Source: an uncultured Sutterella sp.
Lineage (GTDB): Bacteria; Pseudomonadota; Gammaproteobacteria; Burkholderiales; Burkholderiaceae_F
NCBI GenBank assembly: GCA_900543805.1
Contig: UQTE01000033.1
Coordinates: 1 to 19,601, forward strand
Reading direction: 5' to 3'
Length of the DNA stretch: 19,601 nt
Under the pieces are notes generated by a model, which worked only from the letters and a program-made list of their open reading frames with translations, did not search any database and had not been told where the DNA came from. The stretch's first letter is position 1; every line of letters starts with the position of its first letter. Position numbers and translations under genes: made by a program. Below, piece after piece: positions 6,060 through 15,499 of the stretch.

Positions 6060-9000
6060 TCAGCCGCGGGCGATGGTCGCCCAGATGCGCTCGAGGCGCT
6101 TCACGCTCACGGGCATGGGCGTGCGAAGCTGCTGCGCATAGAGAGACACGCGCAACTCCTCGAGCAGCCACCGGAAGTCCGTCAACTGCGGATCGGGCAC
6201 GCCGCGGCGGGCGGCGACGGCCCTGAGATAGGGAACGCGAAGCGAAGTGAGCGCCGCCTGCCGTTCGGCGTCGCGCTTCGGATCGTCCCGATAGCGGTCG
6301 AGCCGATAGTGAATGGCTTTCAAGTAGCGCGGATAGTGCATGAGCTGCGAGAGCGGCGCCGCGAGCAGGAAGTCGGGCGGAAAAAGCGCGTCCAACTGCT
6401 CTTCGACGTCGCGCACGAGCTCGGGCGCGTCCGTGAAGCGTCGAAGCTTCATCGGCAAAGAGGTCGCCTCCGTCACGATCGTCGTGAGAAGACGGGCGAC
6501 CTCCCCGGCGACGAGCGTGAGCCGTCCGCGGACGTCTTCCTTTCTCGCCTTGAAGCTTTCTTCGTCGGTCGGCAAAGGATCGACCAGGGCCGTCGCCTCG
6601 AGCACGGCGTCGACGACGCCGCGCGAGAGCGTGTCGGCGCTCTCGAAGAGACGGCTCAGCCCCGGCACGACGGCCGCCTGCATCGAGACGCGGCCGAGGT
6701 CCTTCAAAGAACGCTCCACATACTTCACCTGTTCGCGAAGCACGAGCCGGAAGAGTTTGCGAAGTCCCTTCCGGTGCGTACGCGCAGCTTCGACGGGGTC
6801 GTCGAAGACCTCGATCGAGCAGACGTTCCCCTGGTCGACGAGCGCCGGGTGTCCGATCAAGGTCTGGCCGCGACGCGAAATTTCCATGAGTTCGGGCAAT
6901 TCGCCGAAGGTCCAGTCGGTGACGCCCTCGGCGAGGTCCTTCGCGACGGACTCGTCCGCCTGAGCGACCGACTGGAAGGCGTCCTGCGCGAGGCCCCCGA
7001 GTTCCGCGCGCAGCTGCGCGAGACTTCGTCCCATCTCAAGCGTGCGGCCGTGTTCGTCAACCACGCGGAAATTCATGATGAGGTGGGGCGGCAGCTGCTC
7101 GACCTTGAAGTCGGACGCCGTGCAGGGAACCGAAAGCGTTTCGCGGATGTCTTCGGCGAGAACCGTGAGGAACCCGCGGTCGGTGCGCTGTCCTTCGCCG
7201 CAGCGCGCGTAGAAGGCCTTCGCGTAGTCGGCGATCGGCACGCAGTGGCGGCGGATCTTCTGCGGAAGGCTTTTGAGGAGCGCCTGCGCCTTTTCCTTCA
7301 CCATCCCCGGAACGAGCCACTCGCAGCGCACCGGATCGATCTGATTGAGCGCATAGACGGGAACGGTGAGCGTGATCCCGTCGCGGGGACTGCCCGGCTC
7401 GAAGTGATAGGTGAGCGCCATCGTGACCCCCGCCATTTCGAGGGTCTTGGGGTAGTACTGCTGCGTCGCGTTCGTCGCGTCGTGACGCATGAGTTCTTCC
7501 TTGCTGAGATAGAGGAGCCGCGGATCCTTCTTTTCCGCCTCTTTTCGCCAGGCTTCAAAGGAGATCGTTCCGCAGACGTCGGCGGGGAGCTTTTCGTCGT
7601 AGAAGGCGAAGATCTGCTCGTCGTCGACCAAGACGTCCGGACGGCGCGTCTTGTGCTCGAGCTCGCGAATTTCGTGAACAAGCCGCAGGTTGTGCGAGAG
7701 AAAGGCCCCGCGCGTCTCGATTTCTCCGGGCACGAGACCTTCGCGAATGAAGACTTCGCGTGCGGCGACCGCATCGTAGCGCGAATAGAGAACCGGACGG
7801 TCCTTGTAAAGCGTGAGACCGTAGAGCGTACCGCGCTCGGAAGCGACCACTTCGCCACGGCGCTTTTCCCAACGGGGATCCCCAGCATGTCGGCGCACGA
7901 GATCGCCCGCCGCCGCTTCGATCCACTCGGGCTCGATGTCGGCGAGCGTGCGGGCAAAGAGACGCGAGGTCTCCACGATTTCGCCCGCAAAGATCCAGCG
8001 CCCCGACTTCTTGGCGCGAACCGACCCGGGCCAGAGCCAGAACTTGATCCCGCGCGCCCCGAGATAGGGCGGCGCCCGGAAGTCGCTTTCCGCGGACTTC
8101 GAACCGATGTTGCCCAACAGGCCGGAAAGAAGCGCACGGTGCACCTCTTCATAGGTCGCGGGCGCGGTGTTCTTTCGCCAGCCGAGTTCGTCGACGATCG
8201 TCTCGAGCTGTCGATAGACGTCTCGCCACTCTCGCATGCGGCGCGCCGAGAGAAAGCGGCGATGGAGTTCCGCGTCGAACTTGCGGTTGCTCTCCTTTTC
8301 GGCCTTCGCCTTTTCGTACCAGCGCCAGAGCTTCACAAAGCTCAGGAAGTCCGAACGTTCGTCGGCCAATTCCTTGTGCGCGCGGTCGGCCGCCTCCTGC
8401 TGATCGAGCGGGCGCTCGCGCGGATCCTGCACCGAGAGCCCCGAGCAGATGATGAGGAGTTCCGAGAGACTGCCGAATTCGCTGCCGGCCAAAAGCATGC
8501 GTGCGAGTTTCGGGTCGACGGGCAGACGCGAAAGTTCGCGGCCGATTTTCGTCAATTCGCCTTCGGGCGTGAGCGCACGGAGTTCCTGCAGAATCGAGAT
8601 CCCGTCCGCGATCGCGCGCGGAGGCGGCGCTTGGAGGAAGGGAAACTCGCGGATGTCGCCGAGCTTGAGCGCCTTGGCGCGCAAAATGACCGCGGCAAGA
8701 TTCGTGCGGAAGATTTCCGGATCCGTAAAGGCGGGACGGCGCGCGAAGTCCTCTTCGTCGTAGAGGCGAATGCAGATGCCCTCGGCCACGCGGCCGCATC
8801 GGCCCGCGCGCTGGTTCGCCGCCGCCTGGCTCACGGGTTCGATCAGGAGCTGATCGACCTTGCTGCGATACGAGTAGCGCTTGACGCGCGCGAGGCCCGT
8901 ATCGACCACGTAGCGGATGCCGGGCACCGTAATCGAGGTTTCGGCGACGTTCGTCGCCAAAACGATGCGGCGAAGTCCCGAAGGCTTGAAGACCTTTTCC

Positions 9001-10364
9001 TGGTCCGACGCGGAAAGCCGCGCGAAAAGCGGAAGGATTTCGACTTTGCCCACGCGGGTCTTTCGAAGATAGTCCTCGGTCTCGCGGATTTCCCGCTCGC
9101 CCGGGAGGAAAACGAGAATGTCCCCGCGCCCGGCCATTTCGAGTTCGCTCACGGCGTTCTCGATCGCTTCGAGCATGGTGCGGTCGTCCGCCTCGTCGAC
9201 GTCGTCCAGGGGACGCCAGCGGATTTCCACGGGATAGGTGCGGCCCGAAATGTTGAAGATCGGAGCAGGCCTGCCGTTTTCGTCGGCAAAGTGTTCGGCA
9301 AAGCGCTCGGCGTCGATCGTCGCGGACGTGACGATCACCTTGAGGTCGGCGCGCCTGGAGAGAAGGCGCTTCAAGTAACCGAGCAGAAAGTCGATGTTGA
9401 TGCTTCGTTCGTGCGCTTCGTCGATGATGACCGTGTCATAGGCGCGAAGAAGGGGATCGGTCTGGGTTTCCGCAAGGAGAATCCCGTCCGTCATGAGTTT
9501 GATCGTCGCCCCCGAATGAGTCTTGTCGGTAAAGCGCACCTTGTAGCCGACGACGTCGCCCAGGTTCGTCTTCAGTTCTTCGGCGATGCGCTTCGCAACG
9601 GAACTTGCCGCAATGCGGCGCGGCTGCGTGTGGGCGATCATGCCCGTTTCGCCGCGGCCGGCCATCATGGCGATCTTCGGGAGCTGCGTCGTTTTGCCAG
9701 ACCCTGTCTCACCGCAGACGATGACGACGCGGTTGTCGCGCACGGCGCGAACGAGCTCTTCGCCGTGTTCGGTGACGGGGAGTCCCGGCATCAGTTCGAA
9801 GGGCGGCACGGGCGTGCGGCGCTCGGCGTAGCTGAGACGCCGCTCTTCGCGGCGGAGCTTGTTTTCCGGCGCAGGCTTATTCTGGACAGGGGATTCCGCC
9901 GAAGCGGTCGCTCCCTTCGTATCGGGATTCTGCGGGCGCGACCGACCGTTCTGCACGGGTTTTCCGCGTCGACGATCGTCCGGGCGACCCTTGGCCTTGA
10001 CGGTCTTTTCGTCCGAAGTGTTGTCCTTTCGCACCGAAGCGAGCGCCGTGCGGAAGGCGTCGTTGCCGCCGCGAGCCGTCGGAGCCGCGCCTCTCGAAGG
10101 CGCGGCGTTCGGGCGTCCCGTGCGGGGCGCCGGGGCCGAAGGCCCTTGCGCTTCGCGCGGCTTCCCGGCGGGCGAAGCCTTGGGCGCCTCCCCGCGAACG
10201 AGGCGCGCGGCGGGCGACGCGGCGCGTTTTTTCGCCTTCTCCTCGCGGCGGCGCTTCTCTTCGGCCTCGATGCGCTGCGCCTCCTTCTTGCGCGTCTCTT
10301 CGAGCGCACCCTCCACTTCGGTGCGGACTTTCTGAAAGGCGGCCCACAGGGCACGATCGGACAT
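6060..10364 (-). CDS. hrpA: ATP-dependent DEAH-box RNA helicase HrpA
   Basis: HrpA is a 3'-5' RNA helicase; in E. coli it is linked to mRNA processing and to rescue of stalled ribosomes. The 1434-residue product shows the DEAH motifs: Walker A G-E-T-G-S-G-K224-T, D315-E-A-H318, SAT shortly after, [13 protein letters not shown], and QRAGRCGRV (motif VI). After these come an HA2-like region and a long C-terminal part ending [23 protein letters not shown], characteristic of HrpA. The start at 10364 is chosen because GGAG lies 7 bases upstream; the open frame extends to 10451 but lacks a better site. E. coli HrpA has about 1300 residues. The excess is mainly an N-terminal extension of about 175 residues that is rich in Lys, Arg, Ala and Pro and looks disordered. 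The gene is divergent from yggX. Confidence 0.96.
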   Translation of the reverse strand: MSDRALWAAFQKVRTEVEGALEETRKKEAQRIEAEEKRRREEKAKKRAASPAARLVRGEAPKASPAGKPREAQGPSAPAPRTGRPNAAPSRGAAPTARGGNDAFRTALASVRKDNTSDEKTVKAKGRPDDRRRGKPVQNGRSRPQNPDTKGATASAESPVQNKPAPENKLRREERRLSYAERRTPVPPFELMPGLPVTEHGEELVRAVRDNRVVIVCGETGSGKTTQLPKIAMMAGRGETGMIAHTQPRRIAASSVAKRIAEELKTNLGDVVGYKVRFTDKTHSGATIKLMTDGILLAETQTDPLLRAYDTVIIDEAHERSINIDFLLGYLKRLLSRRADLKVIVTSATIDAERFAEHFADENGRPAPIFNISGRTYPVEIRWRPLDDVDEADDRTMLEAIENAVSELEMAGRGDILVFLPGEREIRETEDYLRKTRVGKVEILPLFARLSASDQEKVFKPSGLRRIVLATNVAETSITVPGIRYVVDTGLARVKRYSYRSKVDQLLIEPVSQAAANQRAGRCGRVAEGICIRLYDEEDFARRPAFTDPEIFRTNLAAVILRAKALKLGDIREFPFLQAPPPRAIADGISILQELRALTPEGELTKIGRELSRLPVDPKLARMLLAGSEFGSLSELLIICSGLSVQDPRERPLDQQEAADRAHKELADERSDFLSFVKLWRWYEKAKAEKESNRKFDAELHRRFLSARRMREWRDVYRQLETIVDELGWRKNTAPATYEEVHRALLSGLLGNIGSKSAESDFRAPPYLGARGIKFWLWPGSVRAKKSGRWIFAGEIVETSRLFARTLADIEPEWIEAAAGDLVRRHAGDPRWEKRRGEVVASERGTLYGLTLYKDRPVLYSRYDAVAAREVFIREGLVPGEIETRGAFLSHNLRLVHEIRELEHKTRRPDVLVDDEQIFAFYDEKLPADVCGTISFEAWRKEAEKKDPRLLYLSKEELMRHDATNATQQYYPKTLEMAGVTMALTYHFEPGSPRDGITLTVPVYALNQIDPVRCEWLVPGMVKEKAQALLKSLPQKIRRHCVPIADYAKAFYARCGEGQRTDRGFLTVLAEDIRETLSVPCTASDFKVEQLPPHLIMNFRVVDEHGRTLEMGRSLAQLRAELGGLAQDAFQSVAQADESVAKDLAEGVTDWTFGELPELMEISRRGQTLIGHPALVDQGNVCSIEVFDDPVEAARTHRKGLRKLFRLVLREQVKYVERSLKDLGRVSMQAAVVPGLSRLFESADTLSRGVVDAVLEATALVDPLPTDEESFKARKEDVRGRLTLVAGEVARLLTTIVTEATSLPMKLRRFTDAPELVRDVEEQLDALFPPDFLLAAPLSQLMHYPRYLKAIHYRLDRYRDDPKRDAERQAALTSLRVPYLRAVAARRGVPDPQLTDFRWLLEELRVSLYAQQLRTPMPVSVKRLERIWATIARG

Positions 10365-10381
10365 ACAGGTCTCCGGAAACG

Positions 10382-10409
10382 GGATCGGACCTCCCAGGGG
10401 ATCCGATCC
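10382..10409. repeat. Perfect inverted repeat between hrpA and yggX
   Basis: GGATCGGA (10382-10389) is mirrored by TCCGATCC (10402-10409), a perfect 8-bp inverted repeat with a 12-base centre. It lies between the divergent hrpA and yggX starts, 6 bases upstream of the candidate yggX -10. The position fits an operator covering the -35 region, or a hairpin in the hrpA 5' leader. No regulator is known from the sequence. Confidence 0.5.
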
Positions 10410-10415
10410 TCGGGT

Positions 10416-10421
10416 TAGAAT
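10416..10421 (+). promoter_or_regulatory. yggX: Candidate -10 element of yggX
   Basis: TAGAAT matches TATAAT at 5 of 6 positions and lies 35 bases before the yggX ATG. The region at the -35 distance (CCCAGG) is poor and overlaps the inverted repeat at 10382-10409, which would fit an activator- or repressor-controlled promoter. Confidence 0.45.
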
Positions 10422-10456
10422 GCACGAACCAACAACACATTCGGGAGACATTCTCC

Positions 10457-10732
10457 ATGCGTACGGTACAGTGCATCAAACTGAAAAAAGAAGCCGAAGG
10501 GCTCGACCATCCCCCGTTCCCGGGTGAACTCGGTGTGCGCATCTGGCGCCACGTGAGCAAGGAAGCCTGGGGCGACTGGACGCGCCTCCAAACGATGATG
10601 GTGAACGAATACGGCCTGAATCTCGCGGACCTCTCGGCCCGTCAGCATCTCATGGCGCAGTGCGAACGCTATTTCTTCGGCGACGCCGACGACATGACGG
10701 TTCCCAACTTCGTGCCGCCCAAGGCCGAATAA
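10457..10732 (+). CDS. yggX: Fe(2+)-trafficking / oxidative damage protection protein YggX
   Basis: The 91-residue product matches the small YggX family in length and pattern: a start with a conserved cysteine at residue 6 (MRTVQC), [24 protein letters not shown], and [12 protein letters not shown]. In Salmonella and E. coli, YggX protects iron-sulfur enzymes against superoxide and has been proposed to handle labile Fe(II) in the cytoplasm. A GGGAGA Shine-Dalgarno about 8 bases before the ATG supports the start. The gene is alone on +, divergent from hrpA and convergent with rpiA. In many proteobacteria yggX sits beside mutY; here it does not. Confidence 0.95.
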   Translation: MRTVQCIKLKKEAEGLDHPPFPGELGVRIWRHVSKEAWGDWTRLQTMMVNEYGLNLADLSARQHLMAQCERYFFGDADDMTVPNFVPPKAE

Positions 10733-10774
10733 GAACCGGAACCTTCCGCCCCGAAACGGAGCGGGAAGAAATGC

Positions 10775-10800
10775 GAAAGGGAGCCGCGGCTCCCTTTCTT
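10775..10800. terminator. Bidirectional terminator between yggX and rpiA
   Basis: Positions 10775-10798 form a perfect 24-base palindrome, GAAAGGGAGCCG and its complement, giving a stem of about 10 bp with a tight CGCG turn. On + the stem ends CCCTTTCTTCGTTTC. On - the mirror run is followed by GCATTTCTTC. The two genes converge on it, with stops at 10732 and 10812. Confidence 0.8.
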
Positions 10801-10811
10801 CGTTTCAGGGG

Positions 10812-11477
10812 TCAGGGCTTTTCAAAGGTCTTCACGCCCTCTTCCGTTCCGAGGAGGAGAACGTCCGCGCCGCGCGCGGCAAAGAGCCCCACGGTGACGA
10901 CGCCCGGCCAGGAGTTGATCTCGGCTTCGAGCGCTTCGGGGTCTTCGATCTGGAGCCCGGCCGCGTCGAGAATGTGGCAGCCGTTGTCGGTGACGAAGTC
11001 GCGAAGCTTCACGGTCGCGCCGAGCGCTTCGAGGCGGCGGCGGACGGCACGCGCCGCCATCGGGATCACTTCGACGGGAAGCGGGAAGCGGCCGAGCACC
11101 TCCACCTTCTTCGACGCGTCCGCGATGCACACGAAGCGCTTCGAAACGGAAGCGACGATCTTTTCGCGCGTAAGCGCCCCGCCGCCTCCCTTGATCATGG
11201 CGAAGTGACCGTCGATTTCGTCGGCCCCGTCGACATAGACGCCGATTCTGTCGACTTCATTCATGTCGAGGACCTTGAACCCCAGACCCTCGAGCTTCTT
11301 CGTCGAGCGTTCCGACGAGGAAACGCAGGCGGGGATCTTGTCGCGCATCGGCGCGATCGCGTCGATGAAGAAATCCACCGTCGAGCCCGTGCCGACCCCG
11401 AGGATTTCCCCTTCCTTCACATATGCGGTCGCGGCCTCGGCCACGGCGCGCTTCAATTCGTTCTGCGTGAGCGCCAT
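10812..11477 (-). CDS. rpiA: Ribose-5-phosphate isomerase A
   Basis: RpiA interconverts ribose 5-phosphate and ribulose 5-phosphate in the cytoplasmic pentose phosphate pathway. The 221-residue product has the family motifs: GVGTGST at about 27-33 (phosphate binding), SSSERST near 53-59, D83-G-A-D86-E-I-D, and K96-GGGGALTRE105. D83, D86, K96 and E105 correspond to the known catalytic set Asp81, Asp84, Lys94 and Glu103 of E. coli. A strong GGGAGAG Shine-Dalgarno lies about 6 bases upstream of the ATG at 11477. The gene is monocistronic, convergent with yggX and divergent from the sensor kinase. Confidence 0.97.
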   Translation of the reverse strand: MALTQNELKRAVAEAATAYVKEGEILGVGTGSTVDFFIDAIAPMRDKIPACVSSSERSTKKLEGLGFKVLDMNEVDRIGVYVDGADEIDGHFAMIKGGGGALTREKIVASVSKRFVCIADASKKVEVLGRFPLPVEVIPMAARAVRRRLEALGATVKLRDFVTDNGCHILDAAGLQIEDPEALEAEINSWPGVVTVGLFAARGADVLLLGTEEGVKTFEKP

Positions 11478-11505
11478 CGCTCTCTCCCTTCAAGGAAAAC
11501 GTCTT

Positions 11506-11522
11506 ATTTTAGCGTATAGAAT
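11506..11522. promoter_or_regulatory. Divergent promoter region between rpiA and the sensor kinase
   Basis: The 74-base gap holds TATAGAAT on + at 11515-11522, from which TAGAAT (5 of 6) would serve the kinase gene 29 bases before its ATG. On - TAAAAT (11511-11506, 5 of 6) would serve rpiA. Neither has a good -35 at standard spacing. The two -10 candidates nearly overlap, so the promoters could interfere with each other. Confidence 0.4.
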
Positions 11523-11551
11523 GTCGACTCCTCCCAACGAACCGCACACTT

Positions 11552-13930
11552 ATGGCTACGCTTCACTCGGATAAGGAAATCGCTCAGGCCTTCCGCACCC
11601 TCGGACACACGGACCGCCGCATCGGTACGGGCCGCATCGCCGCCTGGGCGGGCTGGGCCACGATCGCCCTCTTTACGGTGGCCTTCTTCTCGTCCGTCGT
11701 CTTTCTCCTCTCGTCCGAACAGCGCGCGGAATCCGTGCGCCTGAAGCAGTCGGCCGACCTCGTCGCGCAGGCGATGGAGTCGCGTCTTCTCGGCACGACG
11801 GAACTGCTCATGAAGACGAGCCTTCGCCTCATGCACATCCCGAACGTGCGAAGCCAGGTGGCGAGCGCCGAACTCTCCGCCACGAACTTCATGCAGGACC
11901 GCCGCGAAGTGGCCGAAATCGTGATTGCGACGCGCGACTTCACGGTGCTTCGCAGCTGGAACAATCCCATGTCTTCGGGGTCCGAGCGCCGCGACCAGGG
12001 CACGACCCTCAAGAACCCCAACACGCGAAAGGCGATCACGGAGGCGCTCGAGCGCGACTCGTCGGTTCTCTCCATCCCCTACGTGCTCGACCCCACGAAC
12101 CAGCTCTTCGCGGACCTCGCCGTGCCGACGGCTCTGCCCGACCAAATCCTCATCGCGCGCGTCAACCTCACGCACCTTGTCTCGCGCATCGTCGATCTGC
12201 TCAACTATCGGTCGTATCAGTTCGACCTCCTCTTGAACGGCAACCCCTTCTTCCCCGTTCCGAAGGACTCGGTTCACATGAGCGACATTCAGGTCGAAGT
12301 ACCGCTCTCCTTCAATCACCTCTCGGGCCTGAGCCTTGTGGCGACGAGCCACCGCGCCGGATTTCTTGAACAGTCTACGCTCCCCGTGTGGCTCATCGGC
12401 GGACTCGGTTCGATTCTTCTTCTCGCTCTTTTGCTCCTTGTCCGCGTGCAGCGCAAGGAACACCGCTTTGCCGAACGCCTCGAAGTCGAATACGCGCTCC
12501 GCCGCGCCATTTCCGAGTCGGCTCTGACGGGCCTTCGCGTCACCGACCGCGAAGGAAAGATTCTCTACGTGAACGAAACCTTTCAGAAAATGTTCGGCTT
12601 CTCGCGCGAGGAGCTGATCGGCGCCACGCCTCCCTACCCCTATTGGGCCGAAGACATCACCGAGCAGTTCGAAGCGATGATGTCGCACTCGAGCGGAACG
12701 CTACACACGATCGACTTTCTCGCCAAGCGCAAAAATGGCGAAACCTTCGACGGACAGTTGAGCGTCTCGCAGCTCCTCGACGTCGAAGGAAGGGTGCTCG
12801 GCTACATCGGGGCGCTCTACGACGTCACCGAAGCGAAGCGCTCGCACGAGCGCATGCAGGCCGCAAACGACCGCTTCACGCGCGTCGTGCAGTCGCTTGC
12901 GAGCGCCATCGCCGTCGTGTCGGACGACGACGCTCGGCAGATCTTTTTCATGAACACCCCCTACGTACGGCTTTTCGGGGGCACAGCCGACGCCTGCCGC
13001 CGCATCTTGGGCGTACTCGAAGCGCAGAAGAAGACCTCGATTCGCGAAGGGCTTTACGACGAAGTGACGGACCGGTGGTTCGACGTACGCATCCAGACGA
13101 TCGTCTGGACGAACGACCGAAAAGCCGTGATGCTGATCGCCACCGACATCACCGAATGGCGTCAGATGCAGGAACAGCTTCAGGCGCAGATCAAGCACGC
13201 CGAAGAAACGCAGCGCCTCGTAACGATGGGTGAAATGGCGAGTTCGCTCGCGCACGAACTCAATCAGCCTCTTGCCGCGATCTCCAACTACGCCGCCGCT
13301 GCGAAGTCTCTTTTGGAGGCGCACGCCCTGAAGCCCGAGGCGGCGACGGACGCCTTCGGGCGCATCGACAATCAAGCCAAGCGCGCGGCCGCCATCATCA
13401 AGCGCATCCGAAGTTTTGCGAAGAACAAGCACGACACACAGTTCGCGGTCGTGCCGGTCGAAACGATCGTGACGGAAGCGATGGAACTCGCCCTCATTCA
13501 GGCGAAAAAACTCGGCGCCTCGATAAAGGTCGAGATTGCGGAGAATCTGCCCAGCATCAACGGCGACGCCGTCATGCTCGAGCAGCTCCTGCTCAATCTT
13601 TTGAAAAACGCCATGGAGGCGCTCGAGCCCGAAAGCGACCGCAACGTCGAACTTTCCGTCTCGCACGAAGCTCAAACCGACGCGATCGTCTTTACGATCC
13701 GCGACCACGGACCGGGCATGTCCGACGAAGTGAAGGCGATGCTCTTTGACGCCTTCTTCACGACGAAGAAGACGGGCATGGGGATCGGCCTCAACATCTG
13801 CCGCACGATCGTGGAAAACCACCACGGGCGGCTCTTGGTCTCCGACACCGAAGGCGGCGGGACGACCTTTACCGTGCGCATTCCCGTAAACACGCCCGAG
13901 GAGAGTGCGGCAAAACCAGCCGAAGCCTGA
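11552..13930 (+). CDS. DctS-like PAS sensor histidine kinase
   Basis: This 792-residue membrane kinase has a transmembrane helix at about 30-53, a periplasmic sensor region of about 220 residues, and a second helix at about 277-298. Two PAS regions follow at about 320-430 and 436-535. The HisKA domain carries the phospho-acceptor H568 in GEMASSLAHELNQPLAA, and the HATPase has N686 (LLNLLKNAMEAL), DHGPGM and GMGIGLNI. The first PAS (ALTGLRVTDREGKILYVNE, PPYPYWAEDI) closely recalls DctS of Rhodobacter, which senses C4-dicarboxylates through its periplasmic part. The next gene encodes the matching FixJ/DctR-type regulator. The stimulus cannot be read from the sequence, and no dctP/Q/M transporter genes lie in the window. 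There is no clear Shine-Dalgarno; the ATG at 11552 follows a candidate -10 closely. Confidence 0.9.
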   Translation: MATLHSDKEIAQAFRTLGHTDRRIGTGRIAAWAGWATIALFTVAFFSSVVFLLSSEQRAESVRLKQSADLVAQAMESRLLGTTELLMKTSLRLMHIPNVRSQVASAELSATNFMQDRREVAEIVIATRDFTVLRSWNNPMSSGSERRDQGTTLKNPNTRKAITEALERDSSVLSIPYVLDPTNQLFADLAVPTALPDQILIARVNLTHLVSRIVDLLNYRSYQFDLLLNGNPFFPVPKDSVHMSDIQVEVPLSFNHLSGLSLVATSHRAGFLEQSTLPVWLIGGLGSILLLALLLLVRVQRKEHRFAERLEVEYALRRAISESALTGLRVTDREGKILYVNETFQKMFGFSREELIGATPPYPYWAEDITEQFEAMMSHSSGTLHTIDFLAKRKNGETFDGQLSVSQLLDVEGRVLGYIGALYDVTEAKRSHERMQAANDRFTRVVQSLASAIAVVSDDDARQIFFMNTPYVRLFGGTADACRRILGVLEAQKKTSIREGLYDEVTDRWFDVRIQTIVWTNDRKAVMLIATDITEWRQMQEQLQAQIKHAEETQRLVTMGEMASSLAHELNQPLAAISNYAAAAKSLLEAHALKPEAATDAFGRIDNQAKRAAAIIKRIRSFAKNKHDTQFAVVPVETIVTEAMELALIQAKKLGASIKVEIAENLPSINGDAVMLEQLLLNLLKNAMEALEPESDRNVELSVSHEAQTDAIVFTIRDHGPGMSDEVKAMLFDAFFTTKKTGMGIGLNICRTIVENHHGRLLVSDTEGGGTTFTVRIPVNTPEESAAKPAEA

Positions 13931-14002
13931 TGCCGGAAGCGGTGTTCCGCGAATTTTCCCATTTTCCCTTCACAAGGGGGTGGCGGAACGCGTCTCCTGG
14001 TG

Positions 14003-14008
14003 TAAAAT
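14003..14008 (+). promoter_or_regulatory. Candidate -10 element for the response regulator
   Basis: TAAAAT (5 of 6) lies 37 bases before the regulator ATG, in the 115-base gap after the kinase stop. No good -35 is present. Upstream, GTTCCGC (13943-13949) and GCGGAAC (13983-13989) form an inverted repeat flanking a CCCTT/AAGGG hairpin. This gap could give the regulator its own transcription besides read-through from the kinase. Confidence 0.4.
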
Positions 14009-14045
14009 TGCCTGACTTGCTTATTCCAACCTTACCAACAACGAG

Positions 14046-14717
14046 ATGAACCATTACGACTATCTCGACGGTTACCGTGAGAGTGCCGGTACCGTCTACA
14101 TCGTGGACGACGACGCCGCCGTCCGGGACTCCCTCAAGTGGCTGCTCGAAGCAAGCAACTATCACGTGGAACTCTACGACAGCGGCGAGAGCTTCATTGC
14201 CAAGTACGACCCCAACACCATTGCGGTGCTCGTTCTCGACATCCGCATGCCCGGCATGAGCGGGTTGGAAGTGCAGGAACATCTCCTGCAGCGCAAGGCC
14301 GACATTCCCATCATCTTCGTCACCGGCCACGGCGACGTGACGATGGCGGTGCAGGCCTTCAAGGCGGGGGCGGTCGACTTCATCGAAAAGCCCTATGACC
14401 AGAACGCCCTCAAGGCGCTGATCGAACGCATGCTCGAAGTGGCCCGGACCCGTCACATCGAGTCGGAACGCCGCAAGCTCAATCAGGCGCTCCTCGACAA
14501 GCTGACGCCGCGCGAACAGGAAGTTCTCGAGCGCATCGCGAACGGCCGCCTGAACAAGCAGATCGCCGACGACCTCAAGATTTCGATCAAGACGGTCGAA
14601 GCCCACCGCGCCTCCATCATGGACAAGACCAATTCCGGCACGGTCGCGGACCTCATGCGCGTCTTCATGGAATCGCGCCAGGGCCAGAACTTCCACAAGG
14701 ACGAAACGCACGACTGA
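14046..14717 (+). CDS. FixJ/DctR-family two-component response regulator (REC + LuxR-type HTH)
   Basis: The 223-residue product is a cytoplasmic transcription regulator. Its receiver domain has the acidic pair in VYIVDDDAAVRDSL, phospho-acceptor D65 in VLDIRMPGMSG, T93 in FVTGHGD and K115 in IEKPYD. The C-terminal LuxR-type helix-turn-helix covers about residues 150-210 (LTPREQEVLERIANGRLNK, ISIKTVEAHRASIM). This is the standard FixJ layout and fits partnership with the kinase just upstream, which would phosphorylate D65. Targets are unknown; by analogy with DctR they could be dicarboxylate transport genes. There is no clear Shine-Dalgarno. The gene ends at a strong terminator. Confidence 0.93.
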   Translation: MNHYDYLDGYRESAGTVYIVDDDAAVRDSLKWLLEASNYHVELYDSGESFIAKYDPNTIAVLVLDIRMPGMSGLEVQEHLLQRKADIPIIFVTGHGDVTMAVQAFKAGAVDFIEKPYDQNALKALIERMLEVARTRHIESERRKLNQALLDKLTPREQEVLERIANGRLNKQIADDLKISIKTVEAHRASIMDKTNSGTVADLMRVFMESRQGQNFHKDETHD

Positions 14718-14744
14718 CCTTTTCGGGTTGGAGTTCGTGCTCGA

Positions 14745-14782
14745 AAAACCTCTTCGCCCCGCGAGCGGAGAGGTTTTCTCTT
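14745..14782 (+). terminator. Rho-independent terminator after the response regulator
   Basis: AAAACCTCTTCGC (14745-14757) pairs with GCGGAGAGGTTTT (14765-14777), 13 bp with one G-U pair, around a 7-base loop. The stem ends in TTTTCTCTT. It separates the two-component system from the gene-poor region that follows. Confidence 0.9.
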
Positions 14783-14936
14783 ATGTAAATGGCAAGGCAT
14801 TCCCCCCTAACGAGGACTTGTCCGCCAACTCCAACTGTTTGGCGCTCCCAATCACCATCCTTCTTGCGCCATTACTCGCGCAACACCTACCAGCATACGC
14901 CTTGCGGCTACCAGAGACGGCAACCTCCGTGCAATC

Positions 14937-15461
14937 TTATGACTCGAGCGCCGACACGTCGTGGACGAATGGGGCTACACGGATGACTATCCGCGCTCGC
15001 CCCTTCACCACCAACAGGGTCTCGAACGACCAAACCTCGTGAGCCCCTCCCCAAATACGGATACCTATGATTGGAGCGTCGATCGGACGGTAGGTAAACG
15101 AGCTCGTTACCGATTGACAACGAGAGGGGCAGTCTTCTTTTGCCGCGCGATCAGAACACTCGCACCTCACGTCTCGCCAAACGATATCTTCGCGGTCCCG
15201 CTCGAGGTGCCAAGACCTACGAAGAATTCATAACGGTAGGGCTTGTCTTATAAGACGCCGTGAAGATTGTCTTTTCATGAAGAAAGAGCGCGCCATCCGC
15301 GCGTACTGCGTTTCGACTTTGAAGAGCTGCTCCCCGAGGCTCACGGCGGATTCGTCGTGCACAACGCCCGTTGTGCCCAGAGCCGGCACAAACTCCATCT
15401 CGGCGAATGACCAAAGCTTGTTCGGCGCTCCTTTTCGACTCTTCCAACACCGAAGCGGTTC
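14937..15461 (-). pseudogene. Possible decayed gene, one frame interrupted by an in-frame TGA
   Basis: On the minus strand a single frame runs from 15461 to the TAA at 14939-14937. It is 77 sense codons, one TGA at 15230-15228, then 96 sense codons. The translation looks protein-like on both sides (SFAEMEFVPALGTTGVVHDE before; FTYRPIDAPIIGIRIWGG after). No family is recognised. No start codon with a ribosome site is evident; an ATG lies at 15398. A plus-strand frame in the same codon register is also largely open, so the strand choice is uncertain. A decayed gene is the simplest reading; chance open frames in GC-rich DNA are the alternative. Confidence 0.3.
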
Positions 15462-15499
15462 CTAACTCCGCTTGGCCTCTTCAGAATCTGAGGCCGACT

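Noticed and set aside
5941..6171. An N-terminal extension of the peptidase up to 6171
   Set aside because: It would overlap the end of hrpA and place 77 non-hydrophobic residues before a clear signal peptide, which is not compatible with export.
6309..10418. An open plus-strand frame of 1369 codons opposite hrpA
   Set aside because: It lies in the mirror codon register of hrpA, which has clear helicase motifs. Its translation is rich in Arg, Glu, Asp and His without domains, the usual antisense shadow in GC-rich DNA with strong codon bias.
10365..10451. An upstream start for hrpA at 10451
   Set aside because: The extra 29 residues cross the inverted repeat and the promoter region of yggX. 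The ATG at 10364 has a good GGAG site.
14961..15233. A plus-strand GTG-started frame of 90 codons
   Set aside because: It is in the mirror register of a minus-strand frame that reads more like protein, and it lacks a ribosome site. It is kept only as the alternative to the pseudogene call.
15245..15256. Palindrome GTCTTATAAGAC as an insertion-sequence end or operator
   Set aside because: Only one copy was found, with no matching inverted or direct repeat nearby and no transposase, so there is no support for a mobile element.
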